64,000 nucleotides of DNA from Ignavibacteria bacterium (GTDB taxonomy: Bacteria > Bacteroidota > Ignavibacteria > Kapaibacteriales > UBA961): the NCBI GenBank assembly GCA_016720145.1, contig JADJXV010000001.1, forward strand, positions 372,001 through 436,000. The letters are read 5' to 3'. This document shows positions 38,238 through 46,543 of the stretch, piece by piece (position 1 is the stretch's first letter; each line of letters opens with the position of its first letter). The notes under the pieces were generated by a model. It did no database searches. It had not been told where the DNA came from and was given only the letters and a program-made list of their open reading frames with translations. The translations under genes and the position numbers were made by a program.

Positions 38238-38453
38238 ACGCCTGAACGAAAAACCTTAGTAGCAAAAGAATTAAACGCCCGAACGAAAAACCTTAGTAGC
38301 AAAAGAATCAAACGTCCTAACGAAAAACCTTTGTAGCAAAAGAGTTAAACACCTGAACGAAAAACCTTAGTAGCAAAAGAATTAAACGCCCGAACGAAAA
38401 ACCTTAGTAGCAAAAGAAATAAACGCACGAACGAAAAACCTCAGTAGCAAAAG
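38238..38453. repeat. Six-copy 37-bp tandem repeat
   Basis: The motif GAACGAAAAACCTTAGTAGC recurs at 38244, 38281, 38318 (with TAACG), 38355, 38392 and 38429, exactly 37 bp apart each time. Copies differ by one to a few bases. There are no spacers between copies. The unit is not a multiple of 3 and no ORF spans it. It makes up most of the gap 38210-38574. Confidence 0.95.
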
Positions 38454-38574
38454 TGGAGCGCACAAATATAACCTTATTACCTTCTTTATAGACCGATATG
38501 TTTGTATAATAGCCATGTTGCTGAAGGATAACTCCTGTATATATCAATTAACAACAGAAAAAGGAAGCAATGTT

Positions 38575-39285
38575 ATGAATGCAATTGATAGGTATCCTGA
38601 AAATGTACAAGGTGACTTTTATGTTCTAAACCAAGCTTGTATTTCCTGCGGAGCACCACAAGCTGAGGCACCGGATTTGATTGAACATTCCAAACTTGAA
38701 TACGGACATTGCTATTTTAAAAAACAACCCGAGACACAAGAAGAAATTGAAAGAGCAATTGATGCAATGAATGTGTCATGTATTGCTGGAATTCGATATG
38801 GAGGGAAGGATGAAAAAATATTAAAGCGATTATATGAAAGAGGCGAAGCAGATCAATGCGATTATGAACCAATAAGTAGTTACAAAATGCTGGTTTGGAC
38901 AAAGGTTACATATATCTATAATGGGACAATACAAGAACTATCTAGCAATCTTACAGCTCAAATTGTTTCAGAACAATTTTACCCGAATAAAAGAATTGTT
39001 GACTATAAGACAAACGATAGAAACTATTTTGAGATTACTTATACGTGGGCAGACAGATTAAGTGGGATAATTTATAACTGTACTTTCGATTCTGACCGAC
39101 TGTGTACAATTGAATTAAACAATGAAAAAGAAATTGAAAATGACAATGAAAAAGCATGTAACCTGAATGCTATTCGTTGGAACTCTATTAATTTAAATAC
39201 TATTCTGTGTAATGACCAAAATGTAAGCAAGATTGTATGGTTTGACATTGATGGTAATATCTATGACAAAACAGATGTACGATAA
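38575..39285 (+). CDS. Ferredoxin-like domain fused to an unknown C-terminal domain
   Basis: 236 residues from the ATG at 38575 (preceded by GGAAG); an in-frame ATG at 38515 would add 20 residues unlike the family. Residues about 16-95 form a single-cluster ferredoxin-like domain with ACISCGAP, YGHCYFKKQPET and VSCIAGIRYGGKD, whose Cys would bind Fe-S. The remaining 140 residues (VTYIYNGTIQELSSNLTAQI, WADRLSGIIYNC) are an unknown domain. Confidence 0.7.
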   Translation: MNAIDRYPENVQGDFYVLNQACISCGAPQAEAPDLIEHSKLEYGHCYFKKQPETQEEIERAIDAMNVSCIAGIRYGGKDEKILKRLYERGEADQCDYEPISSYKMLVWTKVTYIYNGTIQELSSNLTAQIVSEQFYPNKRIVDYKTNDRNYFEITYTWADRLSGIIYNCTFDSDRLCTIELNNEKEIENDNEKACNLNAIRWNSINLNTILCNDQNVSKIVWFDIDGNIYDKTDVR

Positions 39286-39290
39286 TATAT

Positions 39291-39475
39291 TAGCGTCCGT
39301 GCAGCTCTTAGTACTAACATCAACAATTACTTATCTAACGTATTGCTCATCCATTCTTTGTATCTAACGTCCGGTTAGAAGGTAAATCTTAAATCTTTCT
39401 ATACGGTACTGCTGCACGTTATTCTTGCAGACGCCACCTTGGTACGTCTTTACAGTCAGTTCTAAGCACTAATCG
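39291..39475. repeat. Cloverleaf repeat, copy D (degenerate)
   Basis: CGTCCGTGCAGCTCTTAG at the left and TCTTTACAGTCAGTTCTAAG at the right match the family; the middle is enlarged and the outer stem lost. Confidence 0.6.
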
Positions 39476-39552
39476 TTCATAAAACAAAAAACGTTAATAA
39501 TCAGCGAAACAGAAATCAATCAAATTATACTTATACATAAATTTATATAAAT

Positions 39553-40047
39553 ATGAAAAACAACATACTTACAATGAATCTGATCGGTTTACTCGGTGTT
39601 GGAATAATTAGTTCATGTGCAACCCCCAAAAAAAGCAGCATTGGTAGCTTTGTGGCTAGACTTGAAGTAAAAGAACCCATAAAAGGTGTGTGTGACAATG
39701 AAAATGTAATTGCTATTCTACCGTTCCCGGGTAATGCTCAAGAGACAGCAAAAGCACCTAAAACCAAGGAAGAAATTATGCAAGAACTGAATTCCAAGGT
39801 GAAGTTCCTTAACGATAAACCAAATTATGAAGATAAGGGTATGGTTAATTTAATTATTAACTGCAAGGGCGAGCTTGTGCGGTGTCAAATTGATAATAAA
39901 ACGAAAAGTGCAGAATTGGATAGTCAAATCGTTGCAGTGTTTGCAGAGTTAAAAAAATGGACGGCCGGAAAAATAAATAATAACTCGGTTGATGTGTCAG
40001 AATTATACAGTTTTACTGTTAAAAATGGAAAAATAATATTGAATTAA
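39553..40047 (+). CDS. Lipoprotein with a TonB C-terminal-like domain
   Basis: 164 residues. Signal with lipobox IISSCA. The C-terminal part has GMVNLIINCKGELVRCQID, LDSQIVAVFAELKKWTAGK and VSELYSFTVKNGKI, the pattern seen in Bacteroidota stand-alone TonB-C-like periplasmic proteins. No transmembrane TonB N-terminus, so not an energy transducer in the strict sense. Confidence 0.7.
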   Translation: MKNNILTMNLIGLLGVGIISSCATPKKSSIGSFVARLEVKEPIKGVCDNENVIAILPFPGNAQETAKAPKTKEEIMQELNSKVKFLNDKPNYEDKGMVNLIINCKGELVRCQIDNKTKSAELDSQIVAVFAELKKWTAGKINNNSVDVSELYSFTVKNGKIILN

Positions 40048-40105
40048 TAAGATAGTGCGTTTGTTAACAACTTGTATTAGCCATAAGTATATCAATGGGA
40101 ATTGT

Positions 40106-40150
40106 CCCTACCGTGCAGTTGCAACAACAGCCCGAAAACACGTACAGATG
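40106..40150. repeat. Cloverleaf repeat, copy F (left half)
   Basis: CCGTGCAGTTGCAACAACAG and CCCGAAAACACGTAC match the left half of copy E; the right half is not clear. It lies inside a larger inverted pair TTAACAAC (about 40072) and GTTGTTAG (about 40222). TTAACGCAAAGGTTGC follows at about 40237. Confidence 0.5.
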
Positions 40151-40327
40151 AATCGGTTGCTTAAATGAGTGTATGCGAATGAGATACACTAGCTGAATGG
40201 AAATTATGTATTTACAAACGAATGTTGTTAGGAAATTAACGCAAAGGTTGCGATTGTTTGAAGGTTTGTGAGCATTGTAATTCAACTCACTATTTAATCA
40301 AAACAAGTACATTTAGAAAGCAAAAAC

Positions 40328-40879
40328 ATGAGAAAGCTGATTGCCGGAATCAATATGACAATAGATGGATTTTGCGACCATACCGGAATAATCCCGGATG
40401 AAGAAATACATCATCATTACGCTGATCTGTTGAATGAGTCAGACGTAATTCTCTATGGTAGAATAACGTATCAACTTATGCAATTCTGGCAACCACTGGT
40501 GAAAAATCCAACAGGCGAAAAATCAATGGATGACTTTGCGATTGCTATGGACAAAATTCAAAAAATTGTCTTTTCGCATACGATATATAATACAGATTGG
40601 GATAGTGCGAAACTCGCCAATCAACCCATCGAAGATATGGTTCAAGAATTAAAACAACAATCGGGTAAGGACATTTTAGTAGGCAGTCGGAGTTTGATTC
40701 TACAGCTCTTGAATCGTAATTTGATAGATGAATTCCAACTTTGTATTCACCCTGTAATTGCAGGAAGTGGTTTACCATTGTTCGAAAATATAGACCACAG
40801 GAATATACTTAAACTTATTAAAACTAAAATATTTAGTGGTGGCGCAGTAATACTTTACTATGAGTCGACAAACAAATAA
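40328..40879 (+). CDS. Dihydrofolate reductase family protein (RibD C-terminal type)
   Basis: 183 residues of the RibD-C/DHFR fold: LIAGINMTIDGFCDHTG, VILYGRITYQLMQFW, KDILVGSRSLILQLLNRNLI, QLCIHPVIAGSGLPLF. The family reduces a pterin- or pyrimidine-like substrate with NADPH; actual substrates of these stand-alone members are mostly unknown. Last plus-strand gene of the island, flanked by cloverleaf copies F and E. Confidence 0.9.
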   Translation: MRKLIAGINMTIDGFCDHTGIIPDEEIHHHYADLLNESDVILYGRITYQLMQFWQPLVKNPTGEKSMDDFAIAMDKIQKIVFSHTIYNTDWDSAKLANQPIEDMVQELKQQSGKDILVGSRSLILQLLNRNLIDEFQLCIHPVIAGSGLPLFENIDHRNILKLIKTKIFSGGAVILYYESTNK

Positions 40880-40911
40880 ACAATGAAATGGTGCCAAGGG
40901 GAGTACGGGCA

Positions 40912-41108
40912 TTTTCCAGTCCGAGCTGTTGCAACAACAGCCCGTAAACACTTACCAATGTAACGTCAAGTTCATAGATAGTTTGAATTTTCTTAACCGA
41001 GTAGAAGACAAATCAGATTGTTATTAAATTCTCGTTACTTTTTCAACTTGCAAACGTTTCATTGGCAAGTGTTTACAGTCAGTTGGAAACAACTGACTGG
41101 ACGGAAAT
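40912..41108. repeat. Cloverleaf repeat, copy E (best preserved)
   Basis: Four stems can be paired by eye. Outer: TTTCC (40913-40917) with GGAAA (41103-41107) and GTCC with GGAC. First hairpin: GCTGTTG / CAACAGC. Middle: GTAAACACTTACCAATG (40944-40960) with CATTGGCAAGTGTTTAC (41060-41076), one mismatch. Third hairpin: AGTCAGTT / AACTGACT. It lies at the right edge of the island. Confidence 0.85.
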
Positions 41109-41126
41109 CTCGAATATAGAATTCAA

Positions 41127-41702
41127 TCATTGAACCTCATCATACCGAAAACATCCCACCAAATGATCATTGACCATACCGGCTGCCTGCATATACGCAT
41201 AGCATATCGTCGAACCCACAAACTTAAACCCACGTTTGAGTAAATCTTTGCTCATTGCATCCGACTCCGGCGTAAGCGCAGGAATATCTTTCATCGTTTT
41301 CCAGGAATTGACAATCGTTTTCCCGCCGGTGAATTGCCAAATATATTTATCAAAACTCCCAAATTCTTTTTGTACTTCGATGAATGCTCGTGCATTAGTG
41401 ACTGCCGAATGGACTTTGAGTTTGTTGCGGATAATACCGACGTCCTGCATTAAGTCAACGAGCTTTTCTTCGCCATATTTTGCTACTTTTACTACATCAA
41501 AATCATCAAAAGCAAGGCGGAAATTCTCCCTTTTTTTGAGAATTGTCGCCCAACTCAGTCCTGCCTGAAAACCGTCAAGAATGATAAATTCGAAGTGCTT
41601 ACGATCATCATGCAGGGGAACACCCCACTCAAGATCGTGATAGATTGTGTCGAGTTCACGACCGCTTGGCCAGCCGCAACGAATGAGTTCTTGTGTGTGC
41701 AT
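41127..41702 (-). CDS. tag: DNA-3-methyladenine glycosylase I
   Basis: 191-residue Tag enzyme that removes 3-methyladenine from alkylated DNA. Family landmarks are RCGW (zinc Cys), YHDLEWGVPLHDD, FEFIILDGFQAGLSWATIL, AFDDFD and GFKFVGSTICYAYMQAAG with NDHLVGC (zinc His and Cys at the C-terminus). Intact, minus strand, so it marks the return to core-type sequence after the island. Confidence 0.95.
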   Translation of the reverse strand: MHTQELIRCGWPSGRELDTIYHDLEWGVPLHDDRKHFEFIILDGFQAGLSWATILKKRENFRLAFDDFDVVKVAKYGEEKLVDLMQDVGIIRNKLKVHSAVTNARAFIEVQKEFGSFDKYIWQFTGGKTIVNSWKTMKDIPALTPESDAMSKDLLKRGFKFVGSTICYAYMQAAGMVNDHLVGCFRYDEVQ

Positions 41703-41760
41703 TTAATTGTATGGAATGTTATGATTAACGTAATTCACTTGCAAAGTTAAAAGGGGCGGT

Positions 41761-41851
41761 GTCATACTGAACTTGTTTCAGTATCTCCGTATGCAGGTGG
41801 CACTAGCACGTTACTTCAGCCACGGGGATCCTGAAACAAGTTCAGGATGAC
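41761..41851. repeat. 91-bp palindromic repeat, copy 3
   Basis: Ends GTCATACTGAACTTGTTTCA and TGAAACAAGTTCAGGATGAC; exactly 91 bp like the copies at 21049 and 21168, with an unrelated loop. Confidence 0.88.
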
Positions 41852-41893
41852 ATTCAATACGACAAAAATAGGATAATATTCCCAAACCCAAAA

Positions 41894-41952
41894 AACATAA
41901 TCTCTGCGAACTTTGCGTGAATTCCTTCGCGCCTTTGCGTTAAAAAATAACC
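41894..41952 (-). repeat. AACGCAAAGG-type direct repeat motif
   Basis: On the minus strand: TTAACGCAAAGGCGCGAAGG, then ACGCAAAGTTCGCAGAGA. AACGCAAAGG also occurs at about 26350 and 40238, near both ends of the island. The gap 41703-42018 holds this and the 91-bp palindrome; nothing else is seen. Confidence 0.55.
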
Positions 41953-42018
41953 GTCCTACCATAATTCCTCGAATTTTGACCATTTTTGTAGAAAGTTTAG
42001 TCACAAATCAATCATATC

Positions 42019-43242
42019 ATGTTAATAGAAGCCACACAACGCCTCGTTAATTGTATCAAGACCGATGAACATCTTCGGTTTATTCTCACAATCAGCGAAC
42101 AGGATCATGGTGCTAAAATCCCCGAAGCCGGTGTATTACAATTACTCAATCTACCGGAACAGCCTCATAAGATTACACTTAAAACAATTCTATTGCGCGG
42201 TGAATTCCGGATCCAACTATCTGCCTATACTCAAACTCAACATTTCACCAAAACTTTGCCCTCAGATATGTCTTGTGAATCGGCGGTAGATCTTGTACTA
42301 AATGAACCCTTTCGTCAGGTACATTTACAATCACCAAACGGAGATCTCTATTGCAGAAATATAGTTGGGAAAGATACATATTTGTCCACAAAGTCCACGC
42401 CGCCATCAAAAAAGCAGTGGGAATCGCTCACGCACGATGAACAGAAAAATTACATCATTAATCCTCAAAATTCCCATGACTTACTCGAAGCATTGGCAAT
42501 AATCGACTCCAAAGGGAACATTGTGCAGAATATGCAGGCTAAATTCAAACAAATCAATCATTTCCTTTCAATTGCATCTTCACTCGAAATTCTTAAAAAC
42601 CCACCGGAAGTACTAAAAGTAATCGATTGCGGTTGCGGGAAAGCATATCTCAGCTTTGCACTCTATCATTGGCTCACGAACCTCCGCGGTCTCACCATCG
42701 AACTCCTAGGTATCGACTCCAATCAACATGTAATTTCTTTCTGTACTCGGACTGCACGAAAATTAGGATATACATCTACTACTTTTACATACGGATTAAT
42801 TAACTCAATCCCTCAAACCAATGAACTCGATATACTTATCGCTCTCCATGCTTGCGATACTGCCACCGATGACGCGCTCGCTCTCGGAATTGGAAGTAAT
42901 GCAAAAGCGATATTGTCAGCGCCATGCTGCCATCATTATGTGAATGAACGCCTCAAGCCGGCAACAGTGCCCGAATCAGTGCGCCTGCTCCTCTCAGACG
43001 GCATCACACGCGAACGTTTTGCTGACATGCTGACCGACTCCATGCGCCGCGATATTTTGGCATCAAAGGGATATTCAGCTCAGCTAATGGAATTCATTTC
43101 ACCCGAACATACTCTCAAGAATATTATGATTAAAGCTGAGAAAAATCAAGATGTTCCGTTTGCTGACTATGAACAGAAAGTGCGTGAGGAAATCGAAACA
43201 TGGCATGTTGCTCCGAAGCTTGCGGAATTGGTGTTGGGTTGA
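42019..43242 (+). CDS. Class I SAM-dependent methyltransferase
   Basis: 407 residues. The N-terminal 180 residues are variable. The Rossmann methyltransferase domain has motif I VIDCGCGKAYLSFAL, the acidic ELLGIDSN end of strand 2, ILIALHACDTATDDALALGI and SAPCCHHYV. This arrangement resembles the Methyltransf_32 / TRM13-METTL25-like group, which includes RNA methyltransferases. Substrate unknown; a single gene between the tag gene and a lipoprotein gene. Confidence 0.85.
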   Translation: MLIEATQRLVNCIKTDEHLRFILTISEQDHGAKIPEAGVLQLLNLPEQPHKITLKTILLRGEFRIQLSAYTQTQHFTKTLPSDMSCESAVDLVLNEPFRQVHLQSPNGDLYCRNIVGKDTYLSTKSTPPSKKQWESLTHDEQKNYIINPQNSHDLLEALAIIDSKGNIVQNMQAKFKQINHFLSIASSLEILKNPPEVLKVIDCGCGKAYLSFALYHWLTNLRGLTIELLGIDSNQHVISFCTRTARKLGYTSTTFTYGLINSIPQTNELDILIALHACDTATDDALALGIGSNAKAILSAPCCHHYVNERLKPATVPESVRLLLSDGITRERFADMLTDSMRRDILASKGYSAQLMEFISPEHTLKNIMIKAEKNQDVPFADYEQKVREEIETWHVAPKLAELVLG

Positions 43243-43513
43243 TAGGTAAGGTAATGAATTTTGATTGGTGAATTTATTCACCGCTGTTGAGCCAGGTCAA
43301 AGAACTGTCCCTTAATGAAGATCAACGAACTCTGTACAAATAGAATACATAGCTTTTCAACTATATAAAGAGATTTTACTTGTTAATTTATTAGCTTAAT
43401 TATAATGCTAACATAGCTATATTTGCGGTGATAGCATTTTTTGCGTCCGGTGATTCAAAAACAAATATACAGTGATAGCTTTTCGCGCTTAATTTTAATT
43501 ATTGAAAGGCATT

Positions 43514-44152
43514 ATGAGAAAAAACGTTTTACTTTTCGCAATGATTGTCGTTGCAACATTTGCTTCGTGTACTAAAGAAAGTACGAATCCAACTTCTAAT
43601 GTTATCACTGATGATCAATCGGAAAGCTATTTCCCGCTCAAAGTAGGGAATTCTTGGGAATATTCTTCAACACTTCCCAAATTACCAACGTTCGTAAAGA
43701 ATGAAATAGAAGGGCAAACTGTGATAAACGGTAAAACATATTTTGTGATGAACAGTTCGGCTACTTCAGCCAAGACCAACTATCGATACGAAAACAATGT
43801 ATTGTATAGTATAGGTGTTAATGGCTTTGGATTTGATGAAACCAAAGAATATGTTCTCAATAATTTTAATCAAAGTATCGGAGATTCACTAGTTTTCGTA
43901 GGTACGAATCCACAGGGATTTCCTATGAAAACAGTATTTATTATAAAAGCAAAAGGAGCTACACGTACTATCAAAGGGGTAACCTATAGTAATGTGATTG
44001 CATATGATAATTTATCTTACTATTCCTTTATCGGTACGGACTGGACGCTCTATTCCACATTCAGCAGTTACTACGGCAAAGGGGTTGGCTACCTTGGTGG
44101 TGATTATGGAGCTTCAGGTACTTATGATTTAAGTAGTTACAATATTAAATAA
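43514..44152 (+). CDS. Lipoprotein of unknown function
   Basis: 212 residues from the ATG at 43514, preceded by GAAAGG at a good distance. Lipobox ATFASCT. The mature part begins with a Thr/Asn-rich linker and then YFPLKVGNSWEY, a segment common in secreted Bacteroidota beta-sandwich lipoproteins, followed by VNGFGFDETKEYVL. No catalytic motif visible. A terminator follows. Confidence 0.75.
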   Translation: MRKNVLLFAMIVVATFASCTKESTNPTSNVITDDQSESYFPLKVGNSWEYSSTLPKLPTFVKNEIEGQTVINGKTYFVMNSSATSAKTNYRYENNVLYSIGVNGFGFDETKEYVLNNFNQSIGDSLVFVGTNPQGFPMKTVFIIKAKGATRTIKGVTYSNVIAYDNLSYYSFIGTDWTLYSTFSSYYGKGVGYLGGDYGASGTYDLSSYNIK

Positions 44153-44175
44153 GTGCGATTACCAATTAGGTTATA

Positions 44176-44207
44176 TAGCTCTGCTTTTAGAAGACAGGGC
44201 TATTTTT
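44176..44207 (+). terminator. Intrinsic terminator after the lipoprotein gene
   Basis: TAGCTCTG (44176-44183) pairs with CAGGGCTA (44195-44202, one T-G pair) and is followed by TTTTT. The rest of 44208-44444 shows no gene. Confidence 0.7.
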
Positions 44208-44444
44208 ATTCTGGTCTGATTTTCAACAAAACATGCACTTCAATATAAAAATTGTTGCCGGGTTGGTTGGTCTTTTCAACAATTGAAAACATAACTGTAC
44301 TCGTGTGTGACCATCTTTATGAAATAATATATAGTATAATTCATTTAGCGTTCTAAACAACCTATGCACAATAAATACTACTATAAGTACAACAATATCA
44401 AAGAGTACAATAAATATCACAAACGATATTGCGAATGCTATTTA

Positions 44445-45698
44445 TCAATCTTCTGATCCTATCTCATTCTGATCTATTTTTTTATTACTATCTACTTCCT
44501 CATCACATCTCCTCATCACACCCACATAAAATCCATCGTACAAATCATCTGCCGGACTGAATCGCTGTTCTTTTTCGATAGTAAAATTTGGATGTTCTTC
44601 AATAAACTTCCGCACCTGATTCTCTCCTTCGCTTGGCAGAATACTGCATACTGTATAGACGAGTGTTCCTTTCGGCGCGGTCATTCGTGAATAAGAAGCG
44701 AGAATTTCTGCTTGTGTCTTGCGTAAAGAGTCAAGCCATTCGGGATCTACTTGATATTTGGTCTCCGGATTTCGACGAAGGACGCCAAGCCCTGAACATG
44801 GAGCATCAATCAAAACGACGTCTGCTTTGTCTTTCAAGCGTTTGATGATTTTAGTTGAAGTGATTGTACGTGTTTCGATTATCGAAACACCGGCGCGAAT
44901 AGCACGTTTTTTCAAATCTTCAAGTTTTTTCTCGGATGTATCGAGTGCGATGATACGTCCTTTGTTTTTCATGAGTTGCGCAAGGTGAAGCGTCTTTCCT
45001 CCTGCTCCGGCACATGCATCAATCACTCGCATTCCGGGCTTAACGTTTGTCAGCGGCGATACCATTTGTGAGCTCGCATCTTGCATTTCAAAATGTCCTA
45101 ACTGAAATTCATCGGTTCTGAAAATGCCGGCTGAAGTCGGTAGAATTATCCCACAATCATTTCGTGAATATGGCTTTGCCTCGAATCTATTATTCTTGAG
45201 TGTTTTGAGGAGCTGTTCGCGGGAAGTTTTGAGGAGATTTGTACGTATAACTGCCTGAGCAGGCTCGTCTTGCGCCGACATCTCCCGTTCCCACCGTCTC
45301 TCGCCGAGTTCGGCTGCGCCAATTGCATCGAGCCAGTCAGGATACGAATATCGCATAGCGCGCACAGCCGAAAGCATGGTGATACGTTTTTTAAGATCGT
45401 GAAGATTTTTCACCGAACCGGTCGTATAATTTCTGAGGGCAAGCCATGCTGCAAAGAGGTCAAGATTATACTCTTTTGTTTGAGCAGCTGCTTGGAGCAA
45501 ACGAAAATTACGAAGCATATCAAAGAGTACTTCGACGACAAATTCACGTTCCACGAATTCAAAATCATTGCTTCGTAGGATAGTTTGTAATTCTTTATCC
45601 GCGTGGCGTCGCGATTCGATAATACTCTCAAGTGCTTCGAGAATAAGCATACTTAGCTTGTGAAGCCGAGAAGGGAGGAACTCATTGGGATGTTGCAT
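44445..45698 (-). CDS. rsmB: RsmB/NOP-family 16S rRNA (cytosine-C5) methyltransferase
   Basis: 417 residues. An N-terminal NusB-like helical region (about 1-130) precedes the methyltransferase core: VIDACAGAGGKTLHLAQL (SAM binding), RIIALDTSEKKL, VLIDAPCSGLGVLRRNP (first Cys) and LVYTVCSILPSEGE (catalytic Cys). These define the RsmB/RsmF/NOP group; the NusB-like front supports RsmB. Its start ATG overlaps the S4 gene's stop by one base (TAATG), so it is translationally coupled to it. Confidence 0.9.
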   Translation of the reverse strand: MQHPNEFLPSRLHKLSMLILEALESIIESRRHADKELQTILRSNDFEFVEREFVVEVLFDMLRNFRLLQAAAQTKEYNLDLFAAWLALRNYTTGSVKNLHDLKKRITMLSAVRAMRYSYPDWLDAIGAAELGERRWEREMSAQDEPAQAVIRTNLLKTSREQLLKTLKNNRFEAKPYSRNDCGIILPTSAGIFRTDEFQLGHFEMQDASSQMVSPLTNVKPGMRVIDACAGAGGKTLHLAQLMKNKGRIIALDTSEKKLEDLKKRAIRAGVSIIETRTITSTKIIKRLKDKADVVLIDAPCSGLGVLRRNPETKYQVDPEWLDSLRKTQAEILASYSRMTAPKGTLVYTVCSILPSEGENQVRKFIEEHPNFTIEKEQRFSPADDLYDGFYVGVMRRCDEEVDSNKKIDQNEIGSED

Positions 45699-45910
45699 TA
45701 TTTGACTACTTTCAGGCTTTGATTGCGAAATTCTATCACATCTTCAGGAAATATTTTACGCCTTTTTTGAGTGACAATTTCACCATTGAGTGATACATAT
45801 CCATCGGCGATGACAAATTTCGCTTCTCCACCGGAGTCGCAGAGATTAGCAGCTTTGAGGAGCTTACATAATTCTATATATTCATCAGTAATTGTAAAGG
45901 TAAGAATCAT
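45698..45910 (-). CDS. Small S4-domain RNA-binding protein (YbcJ/YaaA-like)
   Basis: 70 residues consisting of one S4 domain: YIELCKLLKAANLCDSGGEA, KFVIADGYVSLNGEIVTQKR, RKIFPEDVIEF. Binds structured RNA, likely rRNA or tRNA. It sits between maf and rsmB and overlaps rsmB by one base, which fits a ribosome-related role. Confidence 0.9.
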   Translation of the reverse strand: MILTFTITDEYIELCKLLKAANLCDSGGEAKFVIADGYVSLNGEIVTQKRRKIFPEDVIEFRNQSLKVVK

Positions 45911-45943
45911 TGAAATATTAATAATAATAAATAAATCATACGG

Positions 45944-46537
45944 TTACATCTGAATAAACGATTGTAATGTACGATAAAAAAGTTCGAGTGGGAGGCCGAC
46001 AATAGTATAATAACAACCCTCAATATGCGATACAAACACTGCACCAAAGTCATCCTGAATTCCATAACTTCCCGCTTTATCGAGCGGTGAACCTGTGGCA
46101 ACATAGTCTTTAATTTCACTATCATTCAGCAAGCGAAAGGTCACTTTTGTTTGTTGGACAGCCGTTACTTTACGATAGGTCAGAGAATCTATAAGTGCTA
46201 TACCTGTATAAACAGTATGGGTATTTCCACTTAACGATTGCAGCATGCGAATTGCATCATGTGCATCAAGTGGCTTACCAAGAATTTGACCATTCAATAC
46301 GACAATTGTATCCGCGCCAATGACAATTGATTGGTTATGAATTCTACTTGCTACATCCTGCGCTTTGAGGAGGGCGAGTCTTGTGACGAACTCAACCGGC
46401 TCCGCGCCGTCGGTCGTAATCAGCGATTCGTCAACATCAGACGGCTGAACGCTAAACTGCAAACCAATCTGCTCAAGTAAGTGTTTACGTCTTGGAGAGG
46501 TCGATGCAAGTATAAGTGGATAGGGAAGTTGGAGCAT
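45944..46537 (-). CDS. maf: Maf-family nucleotide pyrophosphatase
   Basis: 197 residues. Hydrolyses nucleoside triphosphates (dTTP/UTP or modified nucleotides) to the monophosphate. Landmarks: ILASTSPRRKHLLEQIG, VDESL, VIGADTIVVLNGQILGKP, NTHTVYTGIAL and GSPLDKAGSYGIQDDFGAVF with VGLPLELF. All active-site residues appear present. It starts 6 bp after the thioesterase stop, in the same run of genes. Confidence 0.94.
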   Translation of the reverse strand: MLQLPYPLILASTSPRRKHLLEQIGLQFSVQPSDVDESLITTDGAEPVEFVTRLALLKAQDVASRIHNQSIVIGADTIVVLNGQILGKPLDAHDAIRMLQSLSGNTHTVYTGIALIDSLTYRKVTAVQQTKVTFRLLNDSEIKDYVATGSPLDKAGSYGIQDDFGAVFVSHIEGCYYTIVGLPLELFYRTLQSFIQM

Positions 46538-46543
46538 AATCTA

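Noticed and set aside
38238..38453. CRISPR array
   Set aside because: The 37-bp units abut directly with no spacers, and no cas genes are nearby; it is a tandem repeat.
40912..41108. tRNA or tRNA-like gene for the cloverleaf repeat
   Set aside because: The arms do not have tRNA dimensions or the TTC loop sequence, and the middle arm has a loop of about 100 bases; it is a DNA repeat.
26417..41110. Prophage
   Set aside because: No capsid, terminase, tail, integrase or lysis gene is recognisable in the island.
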